Shown: positions 39,833-48,648 of the stretch, one piece after another
Position numbering within the stretch: position 1 is the stretch's first letter
Layout: each line of letters starts with the position of its first letter
Assembly: GCF_003097235.1 (NCBI RefSeq)
Contig: NZ_QEQQ01000002.1
Span: forward strand, 372,001 to 436,000
Source of the DNA: Pseudomonas sp. CC120222-01a
Lineage (GTDB): Bacteria; Pseudomonadota; Gammaproteobacteria; Pseudomonadales; Pseudomonadaceae
Direction: 5' to 3'
Length of the DNA: 64,000 bases
Position numbers and translations under genes: made by a program
The notes under the pieces: generated by a model
Databases searched by the model: none
Seen by the model: only the letters and a program-made list of their open reading frames with translations
What the model was told of the DNA's origin: nothing

Positions 39833-41368
39833 TCAGGCGCCGCGGTTGGCAAACACCGCCAGCGCACGCTCGATACATTGCGAAGTCTTGCCGAAGGCCT
39901 GAACGCTGACATCGGCCAGAGGCTTGCCGCCCTGGTCGGCCACCGCCAGCATCAGCACCTGATCGCCTACGGCCAGCGAACGCAGCAACAGGTGTTCGCT
40001 ATGGAACAGCGCACGCAGCGGCGCTGGCAGCAGTGCCGAGAACTGGGCGTGATTCTCGGGCGTCAGGCGCAGTTGGCCGGCCTTGCTCATCAGCTTTTGC
40101 AGCAGCTTGTTCTGCTCGATGTCCAGGGCGATGCCACCTGCTTCCTTGGGCAGGCCGGCGATCTGTTGCACACGCAGGTAATCGGCGGCCTTGTCCAGAC
40201 TCAGCAGCATGATGCGCTGCATCCCGCAGGCTTCCAGTGCTTCGCGCGCATGGGTAGCCAGGTGCACGGCATTGGTGAACGGGCTGGGTTGGGTCAGCAG
40301 TTCCTGGCACAGCTTGCGCCAGCGGCTCAGTGCCTCGCTGGAGGGCGGCGGCGGGGTGAGCATGTCCGGGTGCGGGCGACGCTGATCCCAAGGCCAGATC
40401 AGCGCCTCGGCGGGGTGGAACAGGGCATGGCGGGCGTGACGCCGAGCGCTGGCGGCAGCTTGTTGGTGCACCTGCTGCTGCACGTCTTCCAGTGAAGTTT
40501 GCAGGTAGAGCGCTGTCAGCAGCTGCCAACGCAACAAGTGTGGGTTGTCCCAGCCCACCTGCGCCGCCAGGGCCAGGTTGTTGGCCAATAGCACGGTATT
40601 GGCCGGTTCGTTGAACCAGCGGCGCAAGCCAGGTGCTTCGTCCAGGCGATGTTGCTGGATGAGCAGGTATTCTTCGCGGGCGATGCTCAGTACCAGCGCC
40701 AACTGGTCGCGCTCTTCGAGCAGCAGCCGATAGCCTTGGGTAACCCATTTGGGCAGGCGCCAGTGCTCGGCCATCGCTTGGCACAAGGCGAAAATGCGCA
40801 CACCGAACAGTTCCTGTTCCACGTCGGCGGCAGTTTCACCCTTGTGGATAACCCGCAGCTCCCAGGCGTCCAGCAGCTTGGGCTGGGCCTGGGCCAGCGG
40901 CCACAGGGGGGCGAGGAACAGCAGGCTGCCCCAGTGGATCTCCTGCCACAGGCGCGCCAGGCGGCTGGCGAACAGGCCGCTGGCCTGTTGCGCGGCGTGC
41001 TGGCTGATCAACAGGAATTGGCGCAGCACCGGCGGGATGTCGTCTTCCGGCAAGGCCGGCAGGCGCATCAGCAGTTCCCTGCTGCGTGCCAGGCCCAGGC
41101 GGTTGAGGGCGACTTCCAGGCTTTCGGCGGGCTCGGCCTGGCTGGCGTTGGCGGGGTGGTTGGCCTCGCGCATCACCGACAACACCAGGGCGGGGCTGTC
41201 CTGCATCAGTTCGGCGATTTCGCGCAACGAGCGTCGACTGTCGTTGATCGCGCTCATGACTCGGTCGTAACTCTGCTTCGGGACCGGTACACGAACACCG
41301 TCGAGCAGCTTGACCCAGGCTTCTACAGTACGCGGATTCTGAGTGGGCACCTTGGATTCCATTGGCAT
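39833..41368 (-). CDS. HDOD domain protein
   Basis: About 511 residues. The N-terminal half looks like an HDOD domain (e.g. SLREIAELMQDSPALVLSVMREAN and EVALNRLGLARSRELLMRLP), a catalytically silent HD-like fold used in signalling. The C-terminal 150 residues (THAREALEACGMQRIMLLSL through HSEHLLLRSLAVGDQVLMLAVAD) resemble a GAF-like sensor. Starts at 41368 or 41362 (MPMESK) both fit. It diverges from motA across a region with a FliA-type promoter directed at motA. A role in motility control is only inferred from position. Confidence 0.75.
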   Translation of the reverse strand: MPMESKVPTQNPRTVEAWVKLLDGVRVPVPKQSYDRVMSAINDSRRSLREIAELMQDSPALVLSVMREANHPANASQAEPAESLEVALNRLGLARSRELLMRLPALPEDDIPPVLRQFLLISQHAAQQASGLFASRLARLWQEIHWGSLLFLAPLWPLAQAQPKLLDAWELRVIHKGETAADVEQELFGVRIFALCQAMAEHWRLPKWVTQGYRLLLEERDQLALVLSIAREEYLLIQQHRLDEAPGLRRWFNEPANTVLLANNLALAAQVGWDNPHLLRWQLLTALYLQTSLEDVQQQVHQQAAASARRHARHALFHPAEALIWPWDQRRPHPDMLTPPPPSSEALSRWRKLCQELLTQPSPFTNAVHLATHAREALEACGMQRIMLLSLDKAADYLRVQQIAGLPKEAGGIALDIEQNKLLQKLMSKAGQLRLTPENHAQFSALLPAPLRALFHSEHLLLRSLAVGDQVLMLAVADQGGKPLADVSVQAFGKTSQCIERALAVFANRGA

Positions 41369-41407
41369 TTTGACATCAGTCCGAACTGGCTTTTCGCTTT
41401 TAGTGGC

Positions 41408-41434
41408 TATAGTCTGGCGCAGTTCTGCCGATAA
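41408..41434 (+). promoter_or_regulatory. FliA (sigma-28) promoter of motAB
   Basis: TATAGTCT (41408-41415), 11 bases, then GCCGATAA (41427-41434). The -10 element matches the sigma-28 consensus GCCGATAA exactly, and the -35 matches 6 of 8 positions of TAAAGTTT at the correct spacing. It lies about 65 bases before the motA start, consistent with late flagellar gene control. Confidence 0.8.
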
Positions 41435-41498
41435 GTAGAAGAAGAGTTTTAAAGCTCCCGTCCCACTCCCTGACCACGACAGCAAGTGCTTTGATCCT

Positions 41499-42350
41499 AT
41501 GGCTAAAATTATCGGCATCATCGTCGTATTCGCGAGCGTGCTCGGCGGATATGTACTCTCCCACGGCAAGATCGCGGCGCTGATCCAGCCGTTCGAAGTG
41601 CTGATCATCGGCGGTGCAGCCTTTGGCGCCTTCATGCAGGCCAACCCTGGTTACATGACCATGCATGTAATCAAGAAGTCGATGAAGATGTTCGGCTCGC
41701 GCTTCTCCCATGCTTTCTATCTGGAAGTTCTGGGCCTGGTGTACGAAATCCTCAACAAGAGCCGTCGCGAAGGCATGATGGCGATCGAGAGCGATATCGA
41801 AGACGCCGCAGCCAGCCCGATTTTCGCCAAGTACCCGGCGGTGCTGGGCGACGAGCGCATGACAGCGTTCATCTGTGACTACCTGCGCATCATGTCCACC
41901 GGCAACATGGCACCCCATGAGCTCGAAGGCCTGTTCGACATGGAGCTGCTGAGCATGAAGGAAGAGCTCGAGCATCCGTCGCACGCGGTCACCGGCATCG
42001 CCGACGGCATGCCGGGCTTTGGTATCGTCGCGGCGGTATTGGGTATCGTGGTGACCATGGCATCGCTCGGAGACGGCGATCAGAAGGCCATCGGCATGCA
42101 CGTCGGTGCGGCGCTGGTCGGTACCTTCTTCGGTATTCTCGCGGCCTATGGCTTCTTCGGCCCGCTGGCCAAGTGCCTGGAGCACGATGCCAAGGAAGAG
42201 CTCAACCTCTATGAGTCGATCAAGGCCTCGCTGGTGGCCTCGGCTTCCGGTATGCCGCCTTCGCTGGCCGTGGAGTTCGGGCGCAAGGTGCTGTATCCGA
42301 AGCATCGCCCAAGCTTTGCCGAGCTGGAACAAGCGGTTCGCGGTCGCTGA
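41499..42350 (+). CDS. motA: Flagellar stator protein MotA
   Basis: A 283-residue proton-channel stator subunit with four membrane helices (first IIGIIVVFASVLGGYVLS; third/fourth around PGFGIVAAVLGIVVTMASL and VGAALVGTFFGILAAYGFFGP). The cytoplasmic loop between helices 2 and 3, with charged residues that contact FliG, is present. It would form a 5:2 complex with MotB. This is the MotAB pair (PA4954/PA4953 equivalent), not MotCD. motB begins 4 bases after its stop. Confidence 0.95.
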   Translation: MAKIIGIIVVFASVLGGYVLSHGKIAALIQPFEVLIIGGAAFGAFMQANPGYMTMHVIKKSMKMFGSRFSHAFYLEVLGLVYEILNKSRREGMMAIESDIEDAAASPIFAKYPAVLGDERMTAFICDYLRIMSTGNMAPHELEGLFDMELLSMKEELEHPSHAVTGIADGMPGFGIVAAVLGIVVTMASLGDGDQKAIGMHVGAALVGTFFGILAAYGFFGPLAKCLEHDAKEELNLYESIKASLVASASGMPPSLAVEFGRKVLYPKHRPSFAELEQAVRGR

Positions 42351-42353
42351 GTC

Positions 42354-43379
42354 ATGGAGAACAATCAGCCGATAATCATCAAGCGCGTCAAGCGCTTCGG
42401 TGGCGGGCACCATGGTGGCGCCTGGAAGATCGCCTTCGCCGACTTCGCCACGGCGATGATGGCGTTCTTCCTGGTGCTGTGGCTGTTGTCCACGGCCACG
42501 CCTGAACAGAAGATCGCCATTGCCGGCTACTTCAAGGACCCGATCGGTTTTTCCGAGAGTGGCACGCCTTACATCATCGACCTGGGTGGTTCGCCGCAGT
42601 TGGCGCCGGAAAAGACCATCAACCCGGAGCAGAAGTCCGAGCCTACACCTGACACCAGCATCCAGCTGGACAAGGACCAGGTCGAGACCATGGCCGAACA
42701 GGTCGAGCGCGAGCGCCTCGAGCTGCTGCTGCAGGAGTTGCAGAACAAAGTCGAGGAAAACCCGCAGCTGCAGAAGTTCAAGGACCAGATCCTGTTCGAA
42801 ATTACCCAGGACGGCCTGCGCATCCAGATCATGGATGCCGAGAACCGGCCGATGTTCGACATCGGCAGTGCGCGCCTGCAGCCGTATTTCGAAGACATCC
42901 TGCTGGCCATGGCCGACACCATCAAGGCGGTGCCGAACAAGATCAGTATCAGTGGCCACACCGATGCCAAGCCGTACGCTGGCACTGGCGATTTCGGCAA
43001 CTGGGAGCTGTCGGCCAACCGCGCCAACGCCGCGCGTCGTGCCTTGGTTGCCGGTGGCTATCCGGATGGCCAGGTGGCACGGGTGGTGGGTTATGCCTCG
43101 TCGTCGCTGTTCGACCGCAAGGACCCGTTCAACCCGGTCAACCGCCGTATCGACATCATCGTCCTGACCAAGAAGGCGCAGCGCAACATCGAGGGTGAGC
43201 AGGGTGCACCCGAGGCGCCAGCCCAACCGGCTCCGCCAACAGGTGCAGCGCCTGGGGCCGCGGCCCCGGCAGCGCCGGCGGCAGGGGATGCTGCTCCGAT
43301 GCAACCGCGTGAACTGCGCCAGAAGCTGAATATCTTCGAGGATGGGACCTTGAAGATGGATGAGCAGAAGGATCAGTGA
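42354..43379 (+). CDS. motB: Flagellar stator protein MotB
   Basis: A 341-residue stator subunit anchored to peptidoglycan. The single helix carries the proton-accepting Asp30 in AFADFATAMMAFFLVLWLLS. A plug/linker follows, then an OmpA-like peptidoglycan-binding domain with ISGHTDAKPYAG and NWELSANRANAARRAL. The C-terminal tail (about 275-320) is rich in Pro and Ala. It is co-transcribed with motA from the sigma-28 promoter. Confidence 0.95.
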   Translation: MENNQPIIIKRVKRFGGGHHGGAWKIAFADFATAMMAFFLVLWLLSTATPEQKIAIAGYFKDPIGFSESGTPYIIDLGGSPQLAPEKTINPEQKSEPTPDTSIQLDKDQVETMAEQVERERLELLLQELQNKVEENPQLQKFKDQILFEITQDGLRIQIMDAENRPMFDIGSARLQPYFEDILLAMADTIKAVPNKISISGHTDAKPYAGTGDFGNWELSANRANAARRALVAGGYPDGQVARVVGYASSSLFDRKDPFNPVNRRIDIIVLTKKAQRNIEGEQGAPEAPAQPAPPTGAAPGAAAPAAPAAGDAAPMQPRELRQKLNIFEDGTLKMDEQKDQ

Positions 43380-43383
43380 CCCT

Positions 43384-43402
43384 GGGGGCGCAAAGCGCCC
43401 TC
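43384..43402 (+). terminator. Hairpin after motB
   Basis: GGGCGC-AAA-GCGCCC with flanking G/C pairs starts 5 bases after the motB stop and is followed by TCAGTTTCC. It also lies just past the stop of the convergent TIR-like gene. Confidence 0.6.
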
Positions 43403-43409
43403 AGTTTCC

Positions 43410-43889
43410 TCAAAACCCCCGCCTGATCTTGGACTTGAGATCGGCGTGAAAGAAATCTGCATTGTCCTGGTCGACACCCGACCCAGGCTCCGCCGGCAGA
43501 GTCATCGCCCGCTGAAACGTGCACTCATCGTGATACGCCCGCACGAACAGATCGATATGCGCGCGCTCGCGCATCACCGGCCACCTGCCGAAGTGCTCGG
43601 GTAGCTCACAGCCCCCTCCGCGATAGAAACTCACCCGTCGATTGGCTGTTACCGCAGCTTCCAGCAGCCCGGCAGTCCACCAGTCATCGCCTGCTTCTGC
43701 GGGTAGCAGGCCAATCCAGTGGGTTGCGTCGTTGATGTGTTGGCAAGCGCTGCCATGAGCGTCTTCGCGGGTCTGCCCATTGCCACCGAACTCCACCAGC
43801 TGCGCGGTGATGCCTTCGAGCAGCAGGCGTTCGTTGAGGATGAAGGCGTCAAGCCGCTCTTCGTGGCGGTAACTGATCAAAACCGGCAT
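43410..43889 (-). CDS. Small TIR-like domain protein
   Basis: A 159-residue protein that opens with MPVLISYRHEERLDAFILN, like the first strand and helix (box 1) of TIR domains. Later blocks fit the fold: QHINDATHWIGLLPAE (fourth strand) and DDWWTAGLLEAAVTANRRVSFYR, where a glutamate lies near the position of the NADase glutamate of enzymatic TIRs. There is no membrane segment or second domain. GGGAGGG precedes ATG 43889. It sits alone, convergent with motB and upstream of rsgA on the same strand. Function unknown; TIR assignment is by pattern only. Confidence 0.6.
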   Translation of the reverse strand: MPVLISYRHEERLDAFILNERLLLEGITAQLVEFGGNGQTREDAHGSACQHINDATHWIGLLPAEAGDDWWTAGLLEAAVTANRRVSFYRGGGCELPEHFGRWPVMRERAHIDLFVRAYHDECTFQRAMTLPAEPGSGVDQDNADFFHADLKSKIRRGF

Positions 43890-44002
43890 CGCGGTTGCCC
43901 TCCCTGATAGAAGTCACGACCTTCCGGGAAAGCAACGGTCAGGGCAATAGATGGCAGGAAAACCGGAGGCGTCCTACGCGCCCCGGTAATATTTCCTACA
44001 GA

Positions 44003-45034
44003 TCAGTAGCTGTCTTCCGGCAGGCTGGCGATGATCGAGCGGTAGCTGTTCATCCGCTGCGGCTTGATACGCCCCTCTTCGAGGGCCTTGAGCAGTGCGC
44101 ATCCTGGTTCGCGATCATGCTTGCAGTCGCGGAAGCGGCAGGTGCCGAACAAGTCGCGGAATTCGATGAAGCCATCTTCCACGTCGTCGCGGCTGACATG
44201 GCCGAGGCCGAATTCACGGATACCCGGCGAGTCGATCAAATCGCCGCCGTTGGGGAAGTGATACAGGCGCGCCGTGGTGGTGGTGTGCTGGCCCTGGCCA
44301 GACCATTCGGACAGGTCGCCGACGCGGGTGCCGGCATCTGGCAGCAGGCTGTTGACCAGCGACGACTTACCCACGCCCGACTGGCCGACGAACACGCTGA
44401 TGTGCCCGTCGAGCATCTGCTGCAGGCGCTGCATGCCGTCGCCGTGGTGCGCGGAGACTTCCAGCAGCGGGTAGCCCAGCTCGCGGTAGACTTCGAGCAG
44501 CGCGTGCAGGCCCGGACCGTTTTCTTCGTCGATCAGGTCGGCCTTGTTCAGCAGCAGCAATGGGCGGATACCGGCGTGCTCGGCGGCCACCAGGTAACGG
44601 TCGATCAGGTTCGGGTGCGGCTCTGGCGCCGGGGCGAAGACGATCACGATCAGGTCGACGTTGGCTGCGACCGGCTTGAGCTGGCCGTGGTTGTTCGGCC
44701 GGCACAGTTCGGTGCTGCGCGGCATCTGCGCGACGATCACGCCGATGCCCTGGTTGCCGGCGCGCCAGACCACGCGGTCGCCAGTGACCAGCGCCGGCAG
44801 GTTGGCCCGCAGGTGGCAGCGGAATACCTGGCCGGCGACTTCGCCATCCTGGGCTTCCACCTCGACCTGCACACCGAAATGGGCAATGACCAGGCCCAAT
44901 TGTTCCGGGCCCAGGTCGCCACCCTCCAGCTCTTGCAGCACGTGCTGCTCGCGTTTGGCGGCGCGAGCAGCGCGTTCGTTCTGGATTTTTTCGATACGCC
45001 AGTTCTGGCGACGATTGAGCTGGCGTTTGGCCAT
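44003..45034 (-). CDS. rsgA: Ribosome small-subunit GTPase RsgA
   Basis: A 343-residue circularly permuted GTPase that helps mature the 30S subunit. An N-terminal OB-fold follows the basic leader [18 protein letters not shown]. The permuted GTPase domain has NKADLI before the P-loop [10 protein letters not shown] and the switch [12 protein letters not shown]. The C-terminal zinc finger is seen in [17 protein letters not shown] 45034 is chosen over an upstream in-frame start at 45091. It diverges from orn. Confidence 0.95.
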   Translation of the reverse strand: MAKRQLNRRQNWRIEKIQNERAARAAKREQHVLQELEGGDLGPEQLGLVIAHFGVQVEVEAQDGEVAGQVFRCHLRANLPALVTGDRVVWRAGNQGIGVIVAQMPRSTELCRPNNHGQLKPVAANVDLIVIVFAPAPEPHPNLIDRYLVAAEHAGIRPLLLLNKADLIDEENGPGLHALLEVYRELGYPLLEVSAHHGDGMQRLQQMLDGHISVFVGQSGVGKSSLVNSLLPDAGTRVGDLSEWSGQGQHTTTTARLYHFPNGGDLIDSPGIREFGLGHVSRDDVEDGFIEFRDLFGTCRFRDCKHDREPGCALLKALEEGRIKPQRMNSYRSIIASLPEDSY

Positions 45035-45175
45035 GGACCTTCCAAGGTGGGGCAAGTTGAAAACGGCAGGCAGTTTAGCACGCCCGCTCACGGACCATTC
45101 TGGTTACCTTTGCACCGCGCATGCGCAGGCCGGCGTCGCTAGGCTAATATGACGGCCTATACGAGGAGCCCTTTC

Positions 45176-45718
45176 ATGCACAACCCACAGAACCTGATCT
45201 GGATCGATCTGGAAATGACCGGCCTGGATCCGGACCACGACGTCATCATCGAGATGGCCACCATCGTCACCGACAGCGAGCTCAACACCCTGGCCGAAGG
45301 CCCGGTGATCGCCATCCACCACAGTGACGAAGTGCTGGCGCGCATGGACGAGTGGAACACCCGCACCCATGGCGCCTCGGGCCTGACCCAGCGCGTGCGT
45401 GACAGCAAGATCAGCATGGCTGAAGCCGAAGCGCAGACCATCGCCTTCCTCGAGCAATGGGTGCCGAAAGGCAAGTCGCCGATCTGCGGCAACAGCATCT
45501 GCCAGGATCGCCGTTTCCTCTACCGCCACATGCGCGGCCTGGAAAACTACTTCCACTATCGCAACCTCGATGTCTCCACCCTGAAGGAACTGGCCGCGCG
45601 CTGGGCACCGGATGTGCGTGACAGCTTCAAGAAGGGCAGCACCCACCTGGCGCTGGACGATATTCGCGAGTCGATCGCCGAACTGCGGCACTACCGCGAG
45701 CATTTCATCAAGGTATGA
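45176..45718 (+). CDS. orn: Oligoribonuclease Orn
   Basis: A 180-residue DEDD 3'-5' exoribonuclease degrading 2-5 nucleotide RNAs, and in Pseudomonas the main hydrolase of pGpG from c-di-GMP turnover. Exo [12 protein letters not shown], Exo II with [10 protein letters not shown], and Exo III with [11 protein letters not shown] are intact. ATG 45176 has GAGGAG upstream. A TAATAT-like -10 candidate lies about 30 bases before the start, in the region shared with divergent rsgA. Confidence 0.96.
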   Translation: MHNPQNLIWIDLEMTGLDPDHDVIIEMATIVTDSELNTLAEGPVIAIHHSDEVLARMDEWNTRTHGASGLTQRVRDSKISMAEAEAQTIAFLEQWVPKGKSPICGNSICQDRRFLYRHMRGLENYFHYRNLDVSTLKELAARWAPDVRDSFKKGSTHLALDDIRESIAELRHYREHFIKV

Positions 45719-45722
45719 GCCG

Positions 45723-45756
45723 AAAGGGCGCAGCTAATGTGCTCGCGCCCTCTTTT
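45723..45756 (+). terminator. Terminator after orn
   Basis: AGGGCGC-AGC pairs with GCT-C-GCGCCCT (one bulge) around a short loop, followed by CTTTTGG, beginning 5 bases after the orn stop. Confidence 0.65.
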
Positions 45757-45809
45757 GGTGCCTCGGGCAACTGGTTAGACTGCGCGGCTTTCCTGCACGG
45801 ACCCGCGCC

Positions 45810-46421
45810 ATGTTGTTGATGCTCTACCTGATCGCCATCACCGCCGAAGCCATGACCGGTGCCCTGTCCGCCGGCCGCCGCGGCATGGACTGGTTTGGCG
45901 TGGTGCTGATCGCCTGCGTGACCGCCCTGGGGGGCGGCTCGGTACGCGACGTGCTGCTGGGGCATTACCCGCTGACCTGGGTGAAACACCCGGAATACCT
46001 GGTGCTGACCAGCTGCGCCGCGCTGCTGACGATTTTCATCGCGCCGATGATGCGCCGTTTGCGTTCGTTGTTCCTGGTGCTGGATGCCCTGGGTCTGGTG
46101 GCCTTTACCCTGATTGGCTGCATGACCGCGCTGGAGATGGGGCAGGGCATGCTTGTGGCATCGATCAGCGGGGTGATTACCGGGGTGTTTGGCGGGATCC
46201 TGCGGGATATCTTCTGTAACGACATCCCGTTGGTGTTCCGTCGCGAGCTGTATGCCAGCGTGTCGTTCGCGGCGGCCTGGTTCTATCTGGGCTGCGTGTA
46301 CTTCAAGCTACCGGCGGAGCAGGCGATGCTGCTGACCTTGTTCGGTGGCTTCCTGGTGCGTTTGCTGGCGATCCGTTTCCACTGGGAAATGCCCAAGTTT
46401 CACTACAACGACCAGCAGTGA
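45810..46421 (+). CDS. TRIC-family cation channel (UPF0126)
   Basis: A 203-residue membrane protein with two internally repeated three-helix bundles and a seventh helix. Each repeat carries the TRIC glycine/charged motif: GGGSVRDVLLG in the first and GGILRDIFCNDIP in the second. Prokaryotic TRIC proteins are trimeric monovalent-cation channels. It stands alone with no clear partner; its 3' flank holds a long perfect inverted repeat. Confidence 0.9.
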   Translation: MLLMLYLIAITAEAMTGALSAGRRGMDWFGVVLIACVTALGGGSVRDVLLGHYPLTWVKHPEYLVLTSCAALLTIFIAPMMRRLRSLFLVLDALGLVAFTLIGCMTALEMGQGMLVASISGVITGVFGGILRDIFCNDIPLVFRRELYASVSFAAAWFYLGCVYFKLPAEQAMLLTLFGGFLVRLLAIRFHWEMPKFHYNDQQ

Positions 46422-46453
46422 GGGGGGCTCGCCTTTAGCTCTGTGCTGGTTTT

Positions 46454-46610
46454 GAGATCGAGCGCCGCCCGCGCGGCGCATCGCGGGCAAGCCCGCTCCC
46501 ACATCTGTTTCGGGCCAGTTACTCCTGTGCCGCCAACAGGAGAGACTGGCCCGAAACAGATGTGGGAGCGGGCTTGCCCGCGATGCGCCGCGCGGGCGGC
46601 GCTCGATCTC
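46454..46610. repeat. Perfect 66-bp inverted repeat (REPIN)
   Basis: Arms 46454-46519 and 46545-46610 are exact reverse complements over 66 bases. They enclose a 25-base loop with its own 7-base stem (CTCCTGT 46522-46528, ACAGGAG 46536-46542). Each arm contains the P. putida REP core CGCGGGCAAGCCCGCTCCCACA extended by a GC-rich outer segment and an inner CTGTTTCGGGCCAGT. It lies between the convergent TRIC and queG genes and could also act as a bidirectional terminator. Confidence 0.95.
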
Positions 46611-46658
46611 ACAGGCGCTGCAAGACTCCTGGCAAACACTTGTCAGCAACAGCGCGAT

Positions 46659-47723
46659 CTAAACTAGACCATGCCGGGCCAGCGCCCATTCCACATGCTC
46701 GCGCACCAGTTCCGACTCATCCTCCCGTCGGGCCTTCAACGCCTCGATCACCGGTATCGTCGAAGGCGCATTACCCAGGCCCACCGCCAGGTTGCGCAAG
46801 AACCGCTCATAGCCCGCCCGCCGCAATGGCCCGCCTTCGGTCTTGCGCAGGAAGGTGCGCTCGTCCCACAGGAACATTTCAGCCAGCTCGGCATTCTCCA
46901 GCCCATGCCGTGGCTGGAAGTCCTGCTCCTTGCTGTGATTGGCAAAGCGGTTCCAGGGGCAGACGATCTGGCAGTCATCGCAGCCAAACACGCGATTACC
47001 CATCATCGAACGCAAATCCACCGGAATCGGCCCGCGCAACTCGATGGTCAGGTAGGAGATGCAGCGCCGCGCATCCAGCACATAAGGGCCAACGAAGGCC
47101 TGGGTCGGGCAGATGTCCAGGCACGCCTGACAGCGCCCGCAATGTTCACTGGTATGCGCCTCGTCCACCGGCAGCGGCAAATCTACAAACAGCTCGGCCA
47201 GGAAGAAGTAGCTGCCGGCCTTGCGGTTGAGCAGCAGGGTGTTCTTGCCGATCCAGCCCAGCCCGGCTTGCTCGGCCAGGGCCTTCTCCAGCACCGGGGC
47301 GCTGTCGACGAAGGCGCGGTAGCCGAACGGGCCGATTGCTTCCTGGATGCGGTCCGCCAGGAACTGCACGCGCTTGCGCACCAGCTTGTGGTAATCGCGG
47401 CCCAGGGCGTAGCGCGACACGTAGGCCTTTTCCGGCTGGGCCAGGCGTTGCGCCATCTGCGTGTCGCCGGGCAGGTAGTCCATGCGCAGCGACACCACGC
47501 GCACCGTGCCGGGTATCAGCTGGTCGGGGTGGGAGCGCTTGCTGCCATGGGCGCCGAGGTACTCCATTTCGCCCTGGTAGCCGGCGTCGAGCCAGCGCTG
47601 CAGGTGCTGTTCGTGTTCGCCAAGGTCGACACCGGCGATGCCGACGTGGGCAAAACCGAGTTCTTGGCCCCAGATCTTGATGGATTGGGCCAGTTGGGCG
47701 AGGTCAGGCGTACAGGCGGACAT
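46659..47723 (-). CDS. queG: Epoxyqueuosine reductase QueG
   Basis: A 354-residue cobalamin-dependent enzyme performing the final step of queuosine synthesis on tRNA. Two 4Fe-4S clusters are indicated by CGRCQACLDICP and CDDCQIVCPW, with an extra cysteine in RRCISYLTIE. The cobalamin-binding N-terminal domain includes YARYALGRDYHK-like SRYALGRDYHKLVRKR. The C-terminal HEAT-like part (NAPSTIPVIEALKARREDESELVREH) binds tRNA. It diverges from nnrD over 64 bases. Confidence 0.95.
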   Translation of the reverse strand: MSACTPDLAQLAQSIKIWGQELGFAHVGIAGVDLGEHEQHLQRWLDAGYQGEMEYLGAHGSKRSHPDQLIPGTVRVVSLRMDYLPGDTQMAQRLAQPEKAYVSRYALGRDYHKLVRKRVQFLADRIQEAIGPFGYRAFVDSAPVLEKALAEQAGLGWIGKNTLLLNRKAGSYFFLAELFVDLPLPVDEAHTSEHCGRCQACLDICPTQAFVGPYVLDARRCISYLTIELRGPIPVDLRSMMGNRVFGCDDCQIVCPWNRFANHSKEQDFQPRHGLENAELAEMFLWDERTFLRKTEGGPLRRAGYERFLRNLAVGLGNAPSTIPVIEALKARREDESELVREHVEWALARHGLV

Positions 47724-47753
47724 GGATGGGCAGGCAATACGGGCTCAGGTGCG

Positions 47754-47759
47754 TATAAT
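47754..47759 (+). promoter_or_regulatory. Candidate -10 box before nnrD
   Basis: TATAAT lies 28 bases before the nnrD start in the region shared with divergent queG. No strong -35 is visible. It could drive the long nnrD-tsaE-amiB-mutL-miaA run. Confidence 0.4.
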
Positions 47760-47787
47760 TCTGCCAGACATTGGAGCCTTTGACCCC

Positions 47788-48648
47788 ATGCCGCAGACCA
47801 AACATCCCAGCAACGCCCCGCAACTGCTCAGCAGCGTGACCGTTGCACGCCTGCCGGCACGGCATGCGCATGCCCATAAAGGCGACTTCGGCCATGTGCT
47901 GGTCGTCGGTGGCGACCTGGGCACCGGCGGTGCGGTGCTGCTCAGTGCCGAGGCTGCGCTGCGCTGCGGTGCCGGGCTGGTCAGCGTGGCGACGCGCCCG
48001 GAGCACGTCATGGCCGGGCTGGCGCGCATGCCGGAAGCCATGTGCCTGGGGGTCGAGTCGGCCAATCAGTTGATGGGTGTGCTGGAGCGTGCCTCGGTGC
48101 TGGTGGTGGGCCCCGGGCTGGGTCAGGCTGCCTGGGGTCGCAGCCTGCTGTCAGCGGTGGCCAACGCCGAGCGGCCGCAGGTGTGGGATGCCGACGCCCT
48201 GAACCTGCTGGCTCGCACGCCACTGGCGCTACCCAGCGGCAGCATCCTCACCCCGCACCCGGGGGAGGCGGCGCGGTTGTTGGGCATCTCCACCGAGGCC
48301 GTCCAGGCCGATCGCCCGGGGGCGGCGCGCAAGCTGGCACGCCGCTATGCCAGCGTCTGCGTGCTCAAGGGCGCTGGCACCCTGGTGGCCGACCCCGCCG
48401 GCCAGCTGGCGCTGTGCAATCGGGGGCATCCGGCGATGGCCGGTGCAGGGCTGGGCGACGTGCTGACCGGCGTGCTGGCGGCGTTGCTGGCCCAAGGGCT
48501 GGATGCCTGGAGCGCGGCTGGCCTGGGGGTATGGCTGCACGCCTGTGCAGGAGAGCGCCTCGGCGTCAAAGGTAGAGGCCTGGCAGCCAGTGATCTGGCG
48601 CCGGTCATTCGTGAATTGTTGGAGGAGCATTCTGCGTGTCTGGCTTAA
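47788..48648 (+). CDS. nnrD: ADP-dependent NAD(P)H-hydrate dehydratase NnrD
   Basis: A 286-residue ribokinase-fold dehydratase repairing hydrated NAD(P)H. The core has HKGDFGHVLVVGG, LKGAGTLVADP and GDVLTGVLAALLAQG (nucleotide loop). Only the dehydratase domain is present; the epimerase NnrE domain fused in many bacteria is absent and not found nearby. ATG 47788 with TTGGAGCC upstream gives MPQTKHPSNAPQ. Its 3' end overlaps tsaE by 13 bases. Confidence 0.93.
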   Translation: MPQTKHPSNAPQLLSSVTVARLPARHAHAHKGDFGHVLVVGGDLGTGGAVLLSAEAALRCGAGLVSVATRPEHVMAGLARMPEAMCLGVESANQLMGVLERASVLVVGPGLGQAAWGRSLLSAVANAERPQVWDADALNLLARTPLALPSGSILTPHPGEAARLLGISTEAVQADRPGAARKLARRYASVCVLKGAGTLVADPAGQLALCNRGHPAMAGAGLGDVLTGVLAALLAQGLDAWSAAGLGVWLHACAGERLGVKGRGLAASDLAPVIRELLEEHSACLA

